From: Ferroacidibacillus organovorans
GTDB lineage: Bacteria > Bacillota > Bacilli > Alicyclobacillales > SLC66
Length of the DNA stretch: 64,000 bases
NCBI RefSeq assembly: GCF_001642725.1
Contig: NZ_LSUQ01000002.1
Span: 1 to 64,000, forward strand
Direction of reading: 5' to 3'
In this document: piece after piece, positions 1 through 8,743 of the stretch
Numbering within the stretch: the stretch's first letter is position 1
How the letters are laid out: every line of letters begins with the position of its first letter
The notes under the pieces: generated by a model
Told to the model about the DNA's origin: nothing
Seen by the model: only the letters and a program-made list of their open reading frames with translations
The model's database searches: none
Position numbers and translations under genes: made by a program

Positions 1-165
1 AGCCTCAAATGCGATTCGTGTACCTCAGGTCGAGGGTTTGCCTAAAGCTTCCTTCAGATTCCACCTCGCGATGGACACCCTTGCTCTTGGCTAACGGTAG
101 GTCTGTCGCCAACCCCCGTTCGGGACTTGCACCCTAAAGATTCCGCCCATGCCGGGCGTACATCA
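1..165. other. Compact structured non-coding element, family not identified
   Basis: No open frame of substance covers this stretch. It can fold into several short stems: TCCA/TGGA (60-63 with 72-75), AACGG/CCGTT (93-97 with 116-120) and CGCCC/GGGCG (144-148 with 154-158), joined by single-stranded GGGACTTGCACC (121-132). The composition and spacing recall multicopy non-coding tails seen in Firmicutes genomes near mobile elements or as structured RNAs. I could not assign it to a family; HEARO/omega-RNA-like RNA or an IS end are the main candidates. It probably begins left of the window. From 197 to 308 I see only a possible weak promoter (TATAAA at 231-236) for the next gene. Confidence 0.35.
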
Positions 166-170
166 AAAAT

Positions 171-196
171 GGATCTTGTGTGTCTTCACAAGATCC
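171..196. other. Perfect 10-bp hairpin next to the structured element
   Basis: GGATCTTGTG (171-180) and CACAAGATCC (187-196) form a perfect stem with a 6-base loop. No T-run follows on either side, so it is not a convincing intrinsic terminator. It may be the last stem of the preceding element, or the edge of a small mobile unit. ACAAGAT recurs at 207-213. Confidence 0.4.
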
Positions 197-308
197 TTAC
201 AAAATCTACAAGATAGCGTGACGTAGCTTCTATAAAATAAGGGATATCTTAGTTTATCTTCCATAGCTTGCCCAGTCTTTCAAACCATACTGGAGATGAT
301 TTTTCTTC

Positions 309-1619
309 ATGCCACTTCTACAAACATCTGTCGGAATTTCAAACCTGACGCGCCTCGGAATTCGTCACGCATTGGATCGCACGCATTCCAACGCAACCAC
401 TCGCCCAGACGCGGTTGGATACCTCGAAATCAGCGAGTTTTCTACGTTTGAACTTCGGCATGGACGTGTACGGACGGATGAATTCTTGAAAGAATGGACC
501 AAACAACTCTGCAACTCATTTTCAAACGGTGATCGGGATTGCCGTGTCACGGTTTACCAAGCGCTAGATGACGGAATGTATGTCTATCTTCAAGATAGTG
601 CTGGAGATCGCCAAACCCTAGAACAAACCTTCTATGCCGCGATTCTAAAAATCGAGCAGTCGCTCAATACCTTTTTAAAGCAATCTGAACTTCCAGAATG
701 TCACCTGCGTTACGCCCTGGCGTTTCACGATGATTTCGTGAAAACTCACACTGCTTCAACAACCTCCGCTCCCTTTGAAGGGTTTCAGGAAGAGCTATTT
801 CAATGGATGATCCAGGCTTACCGAGCAGCAAAGCGTCAGTCTACACCCATTCACCCGTTGGAACACGTCGAATTGTTACAAATTCTCGAACAAGGAACCA
901 TTCGGATTTTTGAGCAACCTATTCTAAACTTGCGTACTTTAGATCCGCTCGGGCATGAGTGTCTCATGAGGGGCCCGTCATTTTCACGGCTAGAGGCGCC
1001 CCTCACACTGCTTTCGATCGCCGAAAAGGCGGGGGTCATGTTGCATCTCGAAAGAATGATCCGCCAGCGCGCCATTCACAATGCAAAAGTGGATGATCGC
1101 ATGAAACTGTTTATCAACATATCTCCCGCCATCATCTCAGACGCCTCTTTTCGCGCGGGAGAGACACTCCGCGAGCTCAAAAAAACCCAACTGCGACCTG
1201 ACCAGATCGTTTTCGAGATCACGGAGCATCACGCGATTGCAGAGTACAGTTCCTTTCTTCACCTTGTGTCCCACTACCGTTCACAAGGATTTCAGATCGC
1301 GATTGATGATGTGGGCGCAGGTCACTCTGGGCTTGTCACACTGATGCAAGTGAAACCTGACTATGTAAAAGTAGATATGGAACTCATTCGCGACATCCAC
1401 CTTGACCCCGTAAGGCAAGAAATCGCCAAGGCAATTCGCCAAATTAGCGACCGCTTCGGTGGAATCGTGATTGCAGAAGGCATTGAAACACGTGAAGAAC
1501 TGAACTGCCTGCACGAGTGCGGGATTGAATACGGCCAGGGATTTTTACTCGGACGCCCATTTCCCCGTGAAAAAGAGGGTGAGTATAACGAACAAGAACG
1601 GTTTGCGATTCCAATGTGA
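309..1619 (+). CDS. Degenerate GGDEF-like/EAL domain protein (c-di-GMP phosphodiesterase candidate)
   Basis: 436 aa with no signal peptide or membrane segment, so probably cytoplasmic. The C-terminal half (about 195-430) is an EAL domain. The signature is ECLMR near residue 216 instead of EALxR, and the other expected residues are visible: N in FINISP, E in FEITE, DD in AIDDVGAG, K in YVKVDME, E in AEGIET and QG in GQGFLLGRP. Catalysis of c-di-GMP to pGpG is therefore plausible. The N-terminal 40-150 resembles a GGDEF fold but lacks a GGDEF motif, so it would not make c-di-GMP and may be regulatory. The ATG is preceded by GGAG with a longish 13-base gap. It stands alone between the structured element and a PepSY gene. 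Confidence 0.85.
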   Translation: MPLLQTSVGISNLTRLGIRHALDRTHSNATTRPDAVGYLEISEFSTFELRHGRVRTDEFLKEWTKQLCNSFSNGDRDCRVTVYQALDDGMYVYLQDSAGDRQTLEQTFYAAILKIEQSLNTFLKQSELPECHLRYALAFHDDFVKTHTASTTSAPFEGFQEELFQWMIQAYRAAKRQSTPIHPLEHVELLQILEQGTIRIFEQPILNLRTLDPLGHECLMRGPSFSRLEAPLTLLSIAEKAGVMLHLERMIRQRAIHNAKVDDRMKLFINISPAIISDASFRAGETLRELKKTQLRPDQIVFEITEHHAIAEYSSFLHLVSHYRSQGFQIAIDDVGAGHSGLVTLMQVKPDYVKVDMELIRDIHLDPVRQEIAKAIRQISDRFGGIVIAEGIETREELNCLHECGIEYGQGFLLGRPFPREKEGEYNEQERFAIPM

Positions 1620-1690
1620 GCGGATTTTTCTCGCCTTTTCACCCACTTCGCAAAGCCTGAAATCAACTGCCGTTCAAGCATTAGAGAGTC

Positions 1691-1746
1691 CTAACGAAAT
1701 TATTAGAAAAAACTAACGATAATCTCATCGTTGCCTCACTCTAACG
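1691..1746. repeat. Three CTAACG direct repeats upstream of the PepSY gene
   Basis: CTAACG occurs at 1691-1696, 1713-1718 and 1741-1746, that is 22 and 28 bases apart, just before the PepSY gene. Steps near two to three helical turns could suit a regulator binding one face of the DNA. This is pattern only; no regulator is identified. Confidence 0.25.
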
Positions 1747-1787
1747 CGCTACGCTTTTTACAAATCGAAACGGGAGGTAAAGAGCAC

Positions 1788-2450
1788 ATGAGACACTCCG
1801 TTCAGCGCGGTTCTCGAAAATGGATGCGCACTTGGACCGGCGCCGCTGCGATTGTAATCGCTGGCGCTTTCACGATTCCTGCCATGGCTCAGACAGCAAT
1901 TTCCGCACAACAAGCAGACCAGATTGCGCAAAATGCGGTATCTGGCAGCACGTTGATTCACACATCCGCCGATCACATGGGCAATACGCCTGTTTGGGAC
2001 ATCCACGTCGCGCGTGGCACACAGGTTTGGGATATCAAGGTCGATACGCAGTCAGGCGCCATATTGCTAAAACGTCTGTCATCGGAACATCATCCCACTA
2101 GCCGGGTCACCGGATCCACAGAGTTACCCTCCGCGCGTGAACACCAGCAGAGCCATGACGCACAAGATAACAAGCAACCACAGAACGGCGCAGGCTTCAC
2201 ACCGCTGTCTGGCACAATGGTATTCAATCAAAAGCTGACGGTTGTTCCTGCGGTGTATCAGTCCTATGTAACTCACGCTCTCAATTCCGTAGGCGGAACT
2301 CTGAAATGGGTCAAATTCAGCCGTCAAGCGGGCGGAAACATCCAAATGAACATCAAGATTCGCAAACTGGGCGGAGGTACGACCAAAGTTAAGGACACTT
2401 TCAACCATGCCGGACAGCTGGTGCTAAAAAACACTTCAGCGGACAACTGA
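1788..2450 (+). CDS. Secreted PepSY-domain protein
   Basis: 220 aa from the ATG at 1788, chosen because GGGAGG lies 9-14 bases upstream; an earlier in-frame ATG at 1731 has no ribosome site. The N-terminus has basic residues, then a hydrophobic stretch (AAAIVIAGAFTIPAMA) and a likely signal peptidase cut after AMA-Q, so the protein is exported. Residues about 35-80 fit a PepSY domain (ISAQQADQIAQ followed by WDIKVDTQSGAIL), a fold tied to extracellular protease inhibition and envelope proteins. The His/Gln-rich middle is low complexity and the C-terminal 80 residues are unassigned. The stop codon lies directly before a very long perfect hairpin. Confidence 0.75.
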   Translation: MRHSVQRGSRKWMRTWTGAAAIVIAGAFTIPAMAQTAISAQQADQIAQNAVSGSTLIHTSADHMGNTPVWDIHVARGTQVWDIKVDTQSGAILLKRLSSEHHPTSRVTGSTELPSAREHQQSHDAQDNKQPQNGAGFTPLSGTMVFNQKLTVVPAVYQSYVTHALNSVGGTLKWVKFSRQAGGNIQMNIKIRKLGGGTTKVKDTFNHAGQLVLKNTSADN

Positions 2451-2451
2451 C

Positions 2452-2507
2452 CCACCTTGTGAAAAGGCCGCCGCAGACTGATCTGCGGCGGCCTTTTCAC
2501 AAGGTGG
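2452..2507. terminator. 26-bp perfect inverted repeat, bidirectional terminator
   Basis: Arms 2452-2477 and 2482-2507 are exactly complementary, with the 4-base loop CTGA. The core is AAAAGGCCGCCGCAGA with its complement, so each strand has a GC-rich stem followed by TTTT. The stem continues past the T-run for another 9 bp (CCACCTTGT/ACAAGGTGG), far longer than termination needs. It starts two bases after the PepSY stop codon. Confidence 0.85.
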
Positions 2508-2601
2508 AGATACCGGCTCTCTACAACGGCGACTCTCGTCTATCCCCTATCCATCGTATGGCGTACGCACTGCGATTCCGGCACAGTAGCGGCAATTCAT
2601 G

Positions 2602-2607
2602 TATAAT
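2602..2607 (+). promoter_or_regulatory. -10 element TATAAT upstream of map
   Basis: A perfect TATAAT lies 30 bases before the map start codon. No good TTGACA is visible at the usual distance, so the assignment rests on the -10 alone. Confidence 0.35.
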
Positions 2608-2636
2608 TTCAGGATGGAAGGAGTCCTTATTTTCAC

Positions 2637-3383
2637 ATGGTCATTTTAAAATCACAGAGTCAAATTGAAAAGATGGCGAAGGCAGGTCAAATTCTAGCGG
2701 CGTGTCACAAAGAGCTTGCAAAACGAATCGCTCCAGGCGTCACAACGCTTGAAATCGACCGTTTTGTGGAAGGCTACTTGGCAAAAAACGAGTGCACAGC
2801 AGAGCAAAAAGGATATAACGGTTATCCATTCGCAACATGCGCGTCCGTCAACGACGTGATTTGCCATGGTTTCCCTTCGCGCGCATCCCTCAAAAATGGT
2901 GATCTTGTGACGATCGACATGGTCGTCAACCATAAGGGATGGCTGGCAGACTCCGCGTGGACATACGAGGTGGGCACGGTTGCGCCAGAAGTTCATCGCC
3001 TGATCAGCGTTACAAAAGAAGCGCTCTACATCGGCATCGAAAATGCGGTGATCGGAAACCGGCTCGGCGATATCGGTTTTGCGATTCAATCGCACGCCGA
3101 GGCACAAGGGTTCGCCGTTGTTCGCGACTATACTGGGCATGGGATCGGCCAAAAAATGCACGAATCCCCGACCGTGCTGCACTATGGCGAGCCCGGCAAA
3201 GGGCTGCGTTTAAAAGAAGGCATGGTCATCACAATCGAACCGATGATCAATGGCGGGACGTATAAAGCAAAAACGGACGCAGATGGATGGACCGTGCGAA
3301 CCGTCGACGGCTCTCTCTCTGCGCAATTCGAGCACACGGTCGCCATAACAAGCGAAGGGCCGATGATACTCACTGAGCAGTAA
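2637..3383 (+). CDS. map: Methionine aminopeptidase, type I
   Basis: 248 aa, the normal length for a bacterial type I enzyme. It removes the N-terminal methionine from nascent proteins using two metal ions. The ligands are visible: Asp in VTIDMVV, Asp in GWLADSAW, His in TGHGIG, Glu in ITIEPMI and Glu in QFEHTVAI. HESP after the His also fits. The ATG follows GGAAGGAG at a longish distance, and the start MVILKSQSQIEKM aligns well with the family start. It is not in the usual ribosomal-protein cluster here, so it may be a second, stand-alone copy. Its 3' end lies within a small hairpin. Confidence 0.95.
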   Translation: MVILKSQSQIEKMAKAGQILAACHKELAKRIAPGVTTLEIDRFVEGYLAKNECTAEQKGYNGYPFATCASVNDVICHGFPSRASLKNGDLVTIDMVVNHKGWLADSAWTYEVGTVAPEVHRLISVTKEALYIGIENAVIGNRLGDIGFAIQSHAEAQGFAVVRDYTGHGIGQKMHESPTVLHYGEPGKGLRLKEGMVITIEPMINGGTYKAKTDADGWTVRTVDGSLSAQFEHTVAITSEGPMILTEQ

Positions 3384-3392
3384 GTATCATCG
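3361..3392. other. Hairpin spanning the map stop codon
   Basis: CGATGATACT (3361-3370) pairs with AGTATCATCG (3383-3392) across a 12-base loop that contains most of the stop codon. There is no T-run, so it is at best a weak transcription barrier between convergent map and the PBP gene. Confidence 0.35.
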
Positions 3393-3428
3393 GCAGAATT
3401 TCGTTCAAGACGCCTCACGGATGACCCT

Positions 3429-5297
3429 TTATTTCTTTTGCTGTTGCTTGAAATAGGCGTCGATCACCTGTTGCGCCATCGGAGCTGCGGCTCGGAAACC
3501 TTCACCGGTGACATTTGGAATCACCGCGGCGATTGCAATCTGCGGATTGTTGTAAGGCGCGTAACCGACAAAGACTGAGTTGTTGCGCCCAGGAATACCA
3601 CTCTCCGCAGTTCCCGTCTTTCCTGCCACATTGACAGGGTCTGATCCGAAAAAGTACGTTGCAGTACCAAGCGTTCCGTGGGTTGCCATCTCCAAACCCT
3701 TTTGAATGATCTTTAGATAGGCTGGATTTACCTTCACTTTATCAATCACGTGCGGTTTGAACACTTTTAAGACGCGCCCTGTCGGCGACGTGATTTCATG
3801 AACCATTTGAGGCTGTACACGGTACCCGCCGTTTGCAATCGCCGCGATATACGTGGCGAGACCGATCGGAGAATACGCCTCTTCCTGCCCAATGGCGGCG
3901 GCAGGCAAGTCGTAGAGTGTCGGTGGATTCGCAAAGGTGACATACCCGGGCGCTTCGCCAGGGAGATCAACGCCGGTCAAGCTCGTCAATCCAAACTGCT
4001 TGCCCATGGCATTGATGGAGCGAAGCGCAGCCACGCGCGGGCCATTCAGCCACGCACTAATATTAGCGGGTGGATTGTTGATGTTATAGTGCCCCATGTC
4101 AAGACCTACTTGATAAAAGTAGGTGTCATCCGATACTTCGAGCGCCTCGTCGAGACCAATTGGGCCAAACCCCGCCTGGTTCCAACTGCGCATATAATAC
4201 GTCCCAATCTGCAGTCCGCCCGTGTCATTAACGATCAGATTCGGCGAGATGGTATGGTTTTGCAAAGCGGTTAGTGCCGTGAGCATCTTTTGCGTGGAAC
4301 CAGGCATATACAGCCCACTGACCGCTCGATTAAAACCAGCATTGCCGTTTAAATAAGACTGGTAATTCGCGGATGAAATGCCGCCGATCCACCAGTTTGG
4401 ATTGTAGGAAGGGTAGCTCGCCATCGCCAACACGGCGCCGGTGTGCACATTCATCACGACGATCGCACCGGAGTGGACATTGTGCTCGCCGAGCCCGCGC
4501 AGATATGCGATACGACTCACCAGCGCCTGTTCAGCAACTTTTTCCAGTGGACCGTCCAGATTCAAGACGACATTGTTACCGGTTTTTGGCGACTGAGAGA
4601 TTGTTCCTCCAGGCAATGGCACGCCTGCCGGGTTTACTGGAATCCTCTTGACTCCATTTTGTCCGCGTAGAACGGACTCATATTGCTGCTCAATGCCAGA
4701 TAAACCCACTTGTGCAGACGGATAATACCCTTGCGCCTGATACGCCTGCGCCTGATTTGCAGGAATGGCTCCCGTGTAACCGATCACGTGAGCGGCGAAG
4801 CTGCCCATGGGGTAAGCGCGTTCCGGCGTTTGAATAATCTCGATCCCAGGAAGTGATTGTTTGTGCTCTTCCACGTAGGAAATTTGAAGGGGTGTCGCTT
4901 GCCGAACGAGCGTCGTGTACGCATTCCAAGAGTTTGTCTGGGTCATTTCTTTGATCAGGGCAGCCTCCGACTGACCAAGTGGATAGGCTAACCGTTTGGC
5001 GACGCCTCCAATCTTCGCGTTGTCATTCGGATAGCGAATATAAATGATGCGAAAAACCGGTTGATTTGTTGCGAGCACAGCACCTTGGCGATCCAGAATT
5101 TGTCCGCGCGGCGCTGGAATGGTAAGTGAGTCGAAGTTTTGCGCTTTGACATCCGTCGTGAATTGACTCGCCATCGCGATTTGCAGATATCCGAGCCTTA
5201 GAATAAGCAGCGCACTTCCTAAAACAATAAATGCGTAGATCCCCGCAATTCTTCTCCGAGCGATAAGCCAACTGCGCCGTTCTGAATGTTTTTTCAT
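3429..5297 (-). CDS. mrdA: Class B penicillin-binding protein, PBP2/MrdA-like transpeptidase
   Basis: 622 aa. It has a short cytoplasmic start, one membrane anchor (about 17-38, IYAFIVLGSALLILRLGYLQ), a PBP dimerisation domain (PAPRGQILDRQGAVLATN) and a transpeptidase domain. The motifs are SxxK in PGSTQKM, KTG in AGKTGTAE and SDD in EVSDDTYFY. The last deviates from SxN but matches the SxD form known from PBP2. It crosslinks peptidoglycan outside the membrane; members of this type serve cell elongation or spore wall work. No PASTA domain is present, so it is not SpoVD. SD GAGAGGAT lies before the ATG. It is single, convergent with map. Confidence 0.9.
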   Translation of the reverse strand: MKKHSERRSWLIARRRIAGIYAFIVLGSALLILRLGYLQIAMASQFTTDVKAQNFDSLTIPAPRGQILDRQGAVLATNQPVFRIIYIRYPNDNAKIGGVAKRLAYPLGQSEAALIKEMTQTNSWNAYTTLVRQATPLQISYVEEHKQSLPGIEIIQTPERAYPMGSFAAHVIGYTGAIPANQAQAYQAQGYYPSAQVGLSGIEQQYESVLRGQNGVKRIPVNPAGVPLPGGTISQSPKTGNNVVLNLDGPLEKVAEQALVSRIAYLRGLGEHNVHSGAIVVMNVHTGAVLAMASYPSYNPNWWIGGISSANYQSYLNGNAGFNRAVSGLYMPGSTQKMLTALTALQNHTISPNLIVNDTGGLQIGTYYMRSWNQAGFGPIGLDEALEVSDDTYFYQVGLDMGHYNINNPPANISAWLNGPRVAALRSINAMGKQFGLTSLTGVDLPGEAPGYVTFANPPTLYDLPAAAIGQEEAYSPIGLATYIAAIANGGYRVQPQMVHEITSPTGRVLKVFKPHVIDKVKVNPAYLKIIQKGLEMATHGTLGTATYFFGSDPVNVAGKTGTAESGIPGRNNSVFVGYAPYNNPQIAIAAVIPNVTGEGFRAAAPMAQQVIDAYFKQQQKK

Positions 5298-5430
5298 AAA
5301 GCATCCTCTCCCAAGTACTGAACCTTAGTATAGCGAAATTCGTTTGATATGGCTTGTGAAATTTCTTAGAGAGATGATCGATCGATAGAAAACGGTCATC
5401 CATTGGTGCGGAATGGACTGTACTTCGCAT

Positions 5431-5471
5431 AAAAAAAGTGGGACTCTCGCACAAAACACGAGAATACCCAC
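5431..5471 (-). terminator. Intrinsic terminator after rocR
   Basis: Read on the minus strand: a GTGGG...CCCAC and TTCTCG...CGAGA stem with a short internal mismatch, then seven T (5431-5437). It lies 30 bases past the rocR stop. Confidence 0.8.
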
Positions 5472-5501
5472 ATCAGCTACGCTAAACACTCCTTTGGTTT
5501 C

Positions 5502-6926
5502 TCACTCCTTGTCCGCACGCTGATCCGCCCACTTGCGCAACCGATACTGCAAACTCTGCCGACTCACGCCGAGTTCCCGCGCCGCCGCAGAAATGTTTCC
5601 CGCGTGGATCGCGAGTACGCGCTGCACATAGACGCGCTCATACTCCGCCAACTGTCGATGCAAATCACGCGCTTTATCATCCGCCTCCACATAGAGCGCT
5701 GTTTCTCCAGCGCGTTCCCGTTCACCTTCCGCGCCACTTCGCCTTCGTCGCATGTGCAGCGGAAGATGAGACATCTCGATTTCACGCGCATCCGTAACCA
5801 GATTGAGCGCCCCTTCAATCGTGTGCTCAAGCTCGCGAACGTTGCCAGGCCAGGGATAGGACATAAAAAACGACATGACCTCCGCAGAGACGCCAAGCAC
5901 ACTCATGCGAAAGAGCTCGTTATACTTGTGGATAAAATAGGATGTCAGTTGCGGGATGTCCCCCGACCGCTCCCGCAGTGGAGGTAAAAACAGCGTCACC
6001 ACGCTCAATCGATAATAGAGATCCTTGCGCAGATGCCCCTCTGTGATCGCGTCCAGCGGATCCTCACTGATCGTCGCAAGAATTCGCACGTCAATCTCGC
6101 GATCCACCGAATCGCCAAGTCGCCGAATCGTCTTCTCTTGGATCGCCCGCAACAACTTCGCCTGGAGCGAAAGCCCTAGTACGTTTAGTTCGTCTAAGAG
6201 AATTGTCCCGCCATCCGCCTGCTCCAAAAGCCCCGCGCGATCAAGTGCCCCCGAAAACGCCCCCTGCGTCGTGCCAAAAAGAATGCCTTCAATCAGTGTT
6301 TCTGGAAGCGCGGCGCAATTCTGCGAGACAAAAGGGCCTGCCGAACGCGGGCTCGCGTGGTGGATACTCTGCGCGAACAGCTCCTTGCCCGTCCCCGTTT
6401 CCCCGACAATCAAAATCGAAGAGTGCGTGCGCGCCGCCCGCTTTGCATCCTCGGTCACCTCGATAATCGCCGCGCTTTCACCGATCAGACTGGCAAACGT
6501 GTACCGCGTCTCGCTCCGACGCAAGATGGTCTGCTGCATTTGCTCAAGTTTGGTGATCTCACGCGCAATTTCCAGCGCTCCGATAATTTTTCCATCCTTT
6601 AAGATAGGCATCGTGCTGTTGATCGTCGTGATGACCTCACCGCGCAGATTAAAAAATGTCTGCTTGACGTTCGGTTTCGGTTCACCCGTTCGCAGCGCGC
6701 GCAAGAGCGTGCTATACCCTTCTTCTGGAAATGTAAATACGTCGAGCACCGAGCGACCCAGAACATCCTGCGGCTCCATAAACTCCATCTCCGCCATCTT
6801 GCGGTTATATATTACCGTTTTTCCAGCCGTGTCTACGACATGAATGCCCTCCTCTACTTGATCGAGAAGAAACGCATACATCGAAAGCAGATCCGTCCGA
6901 TTCACAGTCACCCGAATCCCTTCCAT
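5502..6926 (-). CDS. rocR: Sigma-54-dependent activator of arginine catabolism, RocR-like
   Basis: 474 aa. The N-terminal PAS domain (about 10-125) starts DQVEEGIHVVDTAGKTVIYN, close to the RocR sensor domain. The central AAA+ domain has Walker A GETGTGKE, Walker B GGTILLDE and the sigma-54 contact loop as GAFSGA rather than GAFTGA. The C-terminus has a Fis-type helix-turn-helix (ISAAARELGVSRQSLQYRL). In Bacillus, RocR with ornithine or citrulline activates roc genes from distant sites. Here it is divergent from rocA-rocD-rocF, with two TGCAAAAT-type palindromes between. The T to S change is conservative. The sensor could instead be tuned to another amino acid, but the neighbours argue for arginine/ornithine. 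Confidence 0.9.
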   Translation of the reverse strand: MEGIRVTVNRTDLLSMYAFLLDQVEEGIHVVDTAGKTVIYNRKMAEMEFMEPQDVLGRSVLDVFTFPEEGYSTLLRALRTGEPKPNVKQTFFNLRGEVITTINSTMPILKDGKIIGALEIAREITKLEQMQQTILRRSETRYTFASLIGESAAIIEVTEDAKRAARTHSSILIVGETGTGKELFAQSIHHASPRSAGPFVSQNCAALPETLIEGILFGTTQGAFSGALDRAGLLEQADGGTILLDELNVLGLSLQAKLLRAIQEKTIRRLGDSVDREIDVRILATISEDPLDAITEGHLRKDLYYRLSVVTLFLPPLRERSGDIPQLTSYFIHKYNELFRMSVLGVSAEVMSFFMSYPWPGNVRELEHTIEGALNLVTDAREIEMSHLPLHMRRRRSGAEGERERAGETALYVEADDKARDLHRQLAEYERVYVQRVLAIHAGNISAAARELGVSRQSLQYRLRKWADQRADKE

Positions 6927-6999
6927 TCTTTACGCCCTGTCACACATGTTCCTTAATCCTGAGGAATGCGCTACCATCGTACACGACTGCCCTTCCTTG

Positions 7000-7060
7000 T
7001 GCAAAATAATTTTGCATATGCAACAAAGATCGGCAGTTGTATTCCGCAAATGAATTTTGC
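7000..7060. promoter_or_regulatory. Pair of RocR-type upstream activating sites
   Basis: A perfect 17-base palindrome TGCAAAATAATTTTGCA (7000-7016) and an imperfect one GCAAATGAATTTTGC (7046-7060) lie between divergent rocR and rocA. They look like known RocR enhancer sites in Bacillus. TTGCATATGCAA (7012-7023) overlaps the first. No clear GG-N10-GC sigma-54 promoter was found. A sigma-A-like TTGCAC (7057-7062) lies 19 bases before TATATA (7082-7087). Confidence 0.6.
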
Positions 7061-7145
7061 ACAATAGATGATGAATGATCCTATATAAATCGTTCTCACA
7101 TCGACATGTACACAACCATCTTTTCATTCTAGAGGAGGCTTTTTC

Positions 7146-8696
7146 ATGAAATCGTATGCGCCAGAACCCTTTGTCAACTTTGCGGATGAAACCGTCCGCA
7201 CCCAGTTTGATCACGAACTGCAACACGTTCTTCAAAAGCTCGATCGGACGTATCCGCTAGTCATCGGTGGCCGCGAGATTTACACTGATGCACAGTGTGT
7301 GTCCTACAATCCAGCAAACCTGTCGCAAGTGATTGGCCGCGTCTCTCAAGCGACACGCGCGCACGTCGATGAGGCATTTCAAAATGCGGCAGAGACATTC
7401 AAAACCTGGTCGCGCAAGAGCGCCGAGCAGCGCGCTTTATACCTCTTTAAAGCAGCCGCGATCATCCGTCGCCGCAAGCACGAGTTCTCTTCATGGCTGC
7501 TGCTTGAAGCGGGCAAGACGCGTCCCGAGGCGGATGCAGACACGGCGGAGTGCATCGACTTTCTTGAATACTATGGTCGGCAGATCCTCACCCTCGCAGA
7601 ACGTGGAAAAGAGACACTCGTCCCTTATGCCGGTGAAGACAACCAACTGCACTACATTCCACTCGGCGTCGGCGTGGTGATTCCGCCCTGGAACTTCCCA
7701 CTCGCCATCATGGCCGGTATGACTGCCGCATCGATCGTCGCAGGAAACACGGTGCTCCTAAAACCGGCCAGCCAGACACCTGTCATCGCCTATAAGTTTC
7801 TTGAGGTGCTAAAAGAAGCTGGACTTCCTGACGGTGTCGTCAACTTTGTTCCAGGCGACGTGCTTGAGATCGGCGACTACCTCGTCGACCACAAGATGAC
7901 TCGTTTTATCTCATTCACCGGATCACAGCGCATTGGCATGCGCATCTACGAGCGTGCGTCAAAAGTGCATGACGGTCAGATCTGGCTGAAACGCGTAATC
8001 GCCGAAATGGGCGGAAAAGACGCGATCATTGTCGATGCAGACGCAGACCTTGACGCGGCAGCCCAAGCGATCGTCGCCTCCGCGTTTAATTTCAGCGGGC
8101 AAAAATGCTCCGCGTGCTCGCGCGCCATCGTGCACGAGGCGGTCTACGACGACGTTCTCGCCCGCGTCATCGAGCGCACGAAAAACCTGAGCGTTGGCAA
8201 TCCGGGTGATCCTGCCTCGATCGTCGGTCCCGTGATCGACCAAAAAGCATACGATAAGATCCAAAGCTACATTGAATTGGGCAAGACAGAAGGTCGGCTC
8301 GTATGCGGCGGAACACAAACCGCGACACCTGGCTACTTCGTAAACCCGACGATCTTTGCAGATGTTGCGCCAAATGCGCGAATTTCCCGCGAAGAGGTGT
8401 TCGGCCCCTTTCTCGCATTCACCAAAGCGAGCAGTTTCACAGAAGCGATTGAATTTGCGAATCAGACGGAGTTTGGGTTGACTGGATCTGTCTTTACACG
8501 CAACCGTGACCACATCGAAGAGGCGCGCGCAACCTTTCACGTCGGCAATCTCTATTTTAACCGCAAGTCCACAGGCGCACTCGTCGGCGTTCACCCGTTT
8601 GGCGGGTTCAACATGTCTGGCACTGACTCAAAAGCAGGCGGCCCAGACTATCTGATGCTCTTTACACAACCGAAACTCAGCTCCGAAGTGCTATAA
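7146..8696 (+). CDS. rocA: 1-pyrroline-5-carboxylate dehydrogenase
   Basis: 516 aa, the normal length. It is an NAD-dependent aldehyde dehydrogenase that oxidises glutamate semialdehyde (from P5C) to glutamate, the last step of arginine, ornithine and proline breakdown. Visible motifs are the catalytic Glu in AEMGGKDAI, the catalytic Cys in [13 protein letters not shown] and the coenzyme region [13 protein letters not shown]. The start is set by AGAGGAGG just upstream. First gene of the roc run, 47 bases before rocD, and controlled from the region shared with rocR. Confidence 0.96.
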   Translation: MKSYAPEPFVNFADETVRTQFDHELQHVLQKLDRTYPLVIGGREIYTDAQCVSYNPANLSQVIGRVSQATRAHVDEAFQNAAETFKTWSRKSAEQRALYLFKAAAIIRRRKHEFSSWLLLEAGKTRPEADADTAECIDFLEYYGRQILTLAERGKETLVPYAGEDNQLHYIPLGVGVVIPPWNFPLAIMAGMTAASIVAGNTVLLKPASQTPVIAYKFLEVLKEAGLPDGVVNFVPGDVLEIGDYLVDHKMTRFISFTGSQRIGMRIYERASKVHDGQIWLKRVIAEMGGKDAIIVDADADLDAAAQAIVASAFNFSGQKCSACSRAIVHEAVYDDVLARVIERTKNLSVGNPGDPASIVGPVIDQKAYDKIQSYIELGKTEGRLVCGGTQTATPGYFVNPTIFADVAPNARISREEVFGPFLAFTKASSFTEAIEFANQTEFGLTGSVFTRNRDHIEEARATFHVGNLYFNRKSTGALVGVHPFGGFNMSGTDSKAGGPDYLMLFTQPKLSSEVL

Positions 8697-8743
8697 ACGA
8701 ACGGCGATCGTATATGCGCGATGTGCAAAAAGGAGGAATGAGA

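Noticed and set aside
6025-6843. Long open frame (272 codons) on the plus strand opposite rocR
   Set aside because: Ser/Arg-rich product without any motif, fully antisense to a well-supported gene; a composition shadow.
7959-8594. 211-codon frame opposite rocA
   Set aside because: Antisense to a conserved enzyme; no ribosome site or motif.
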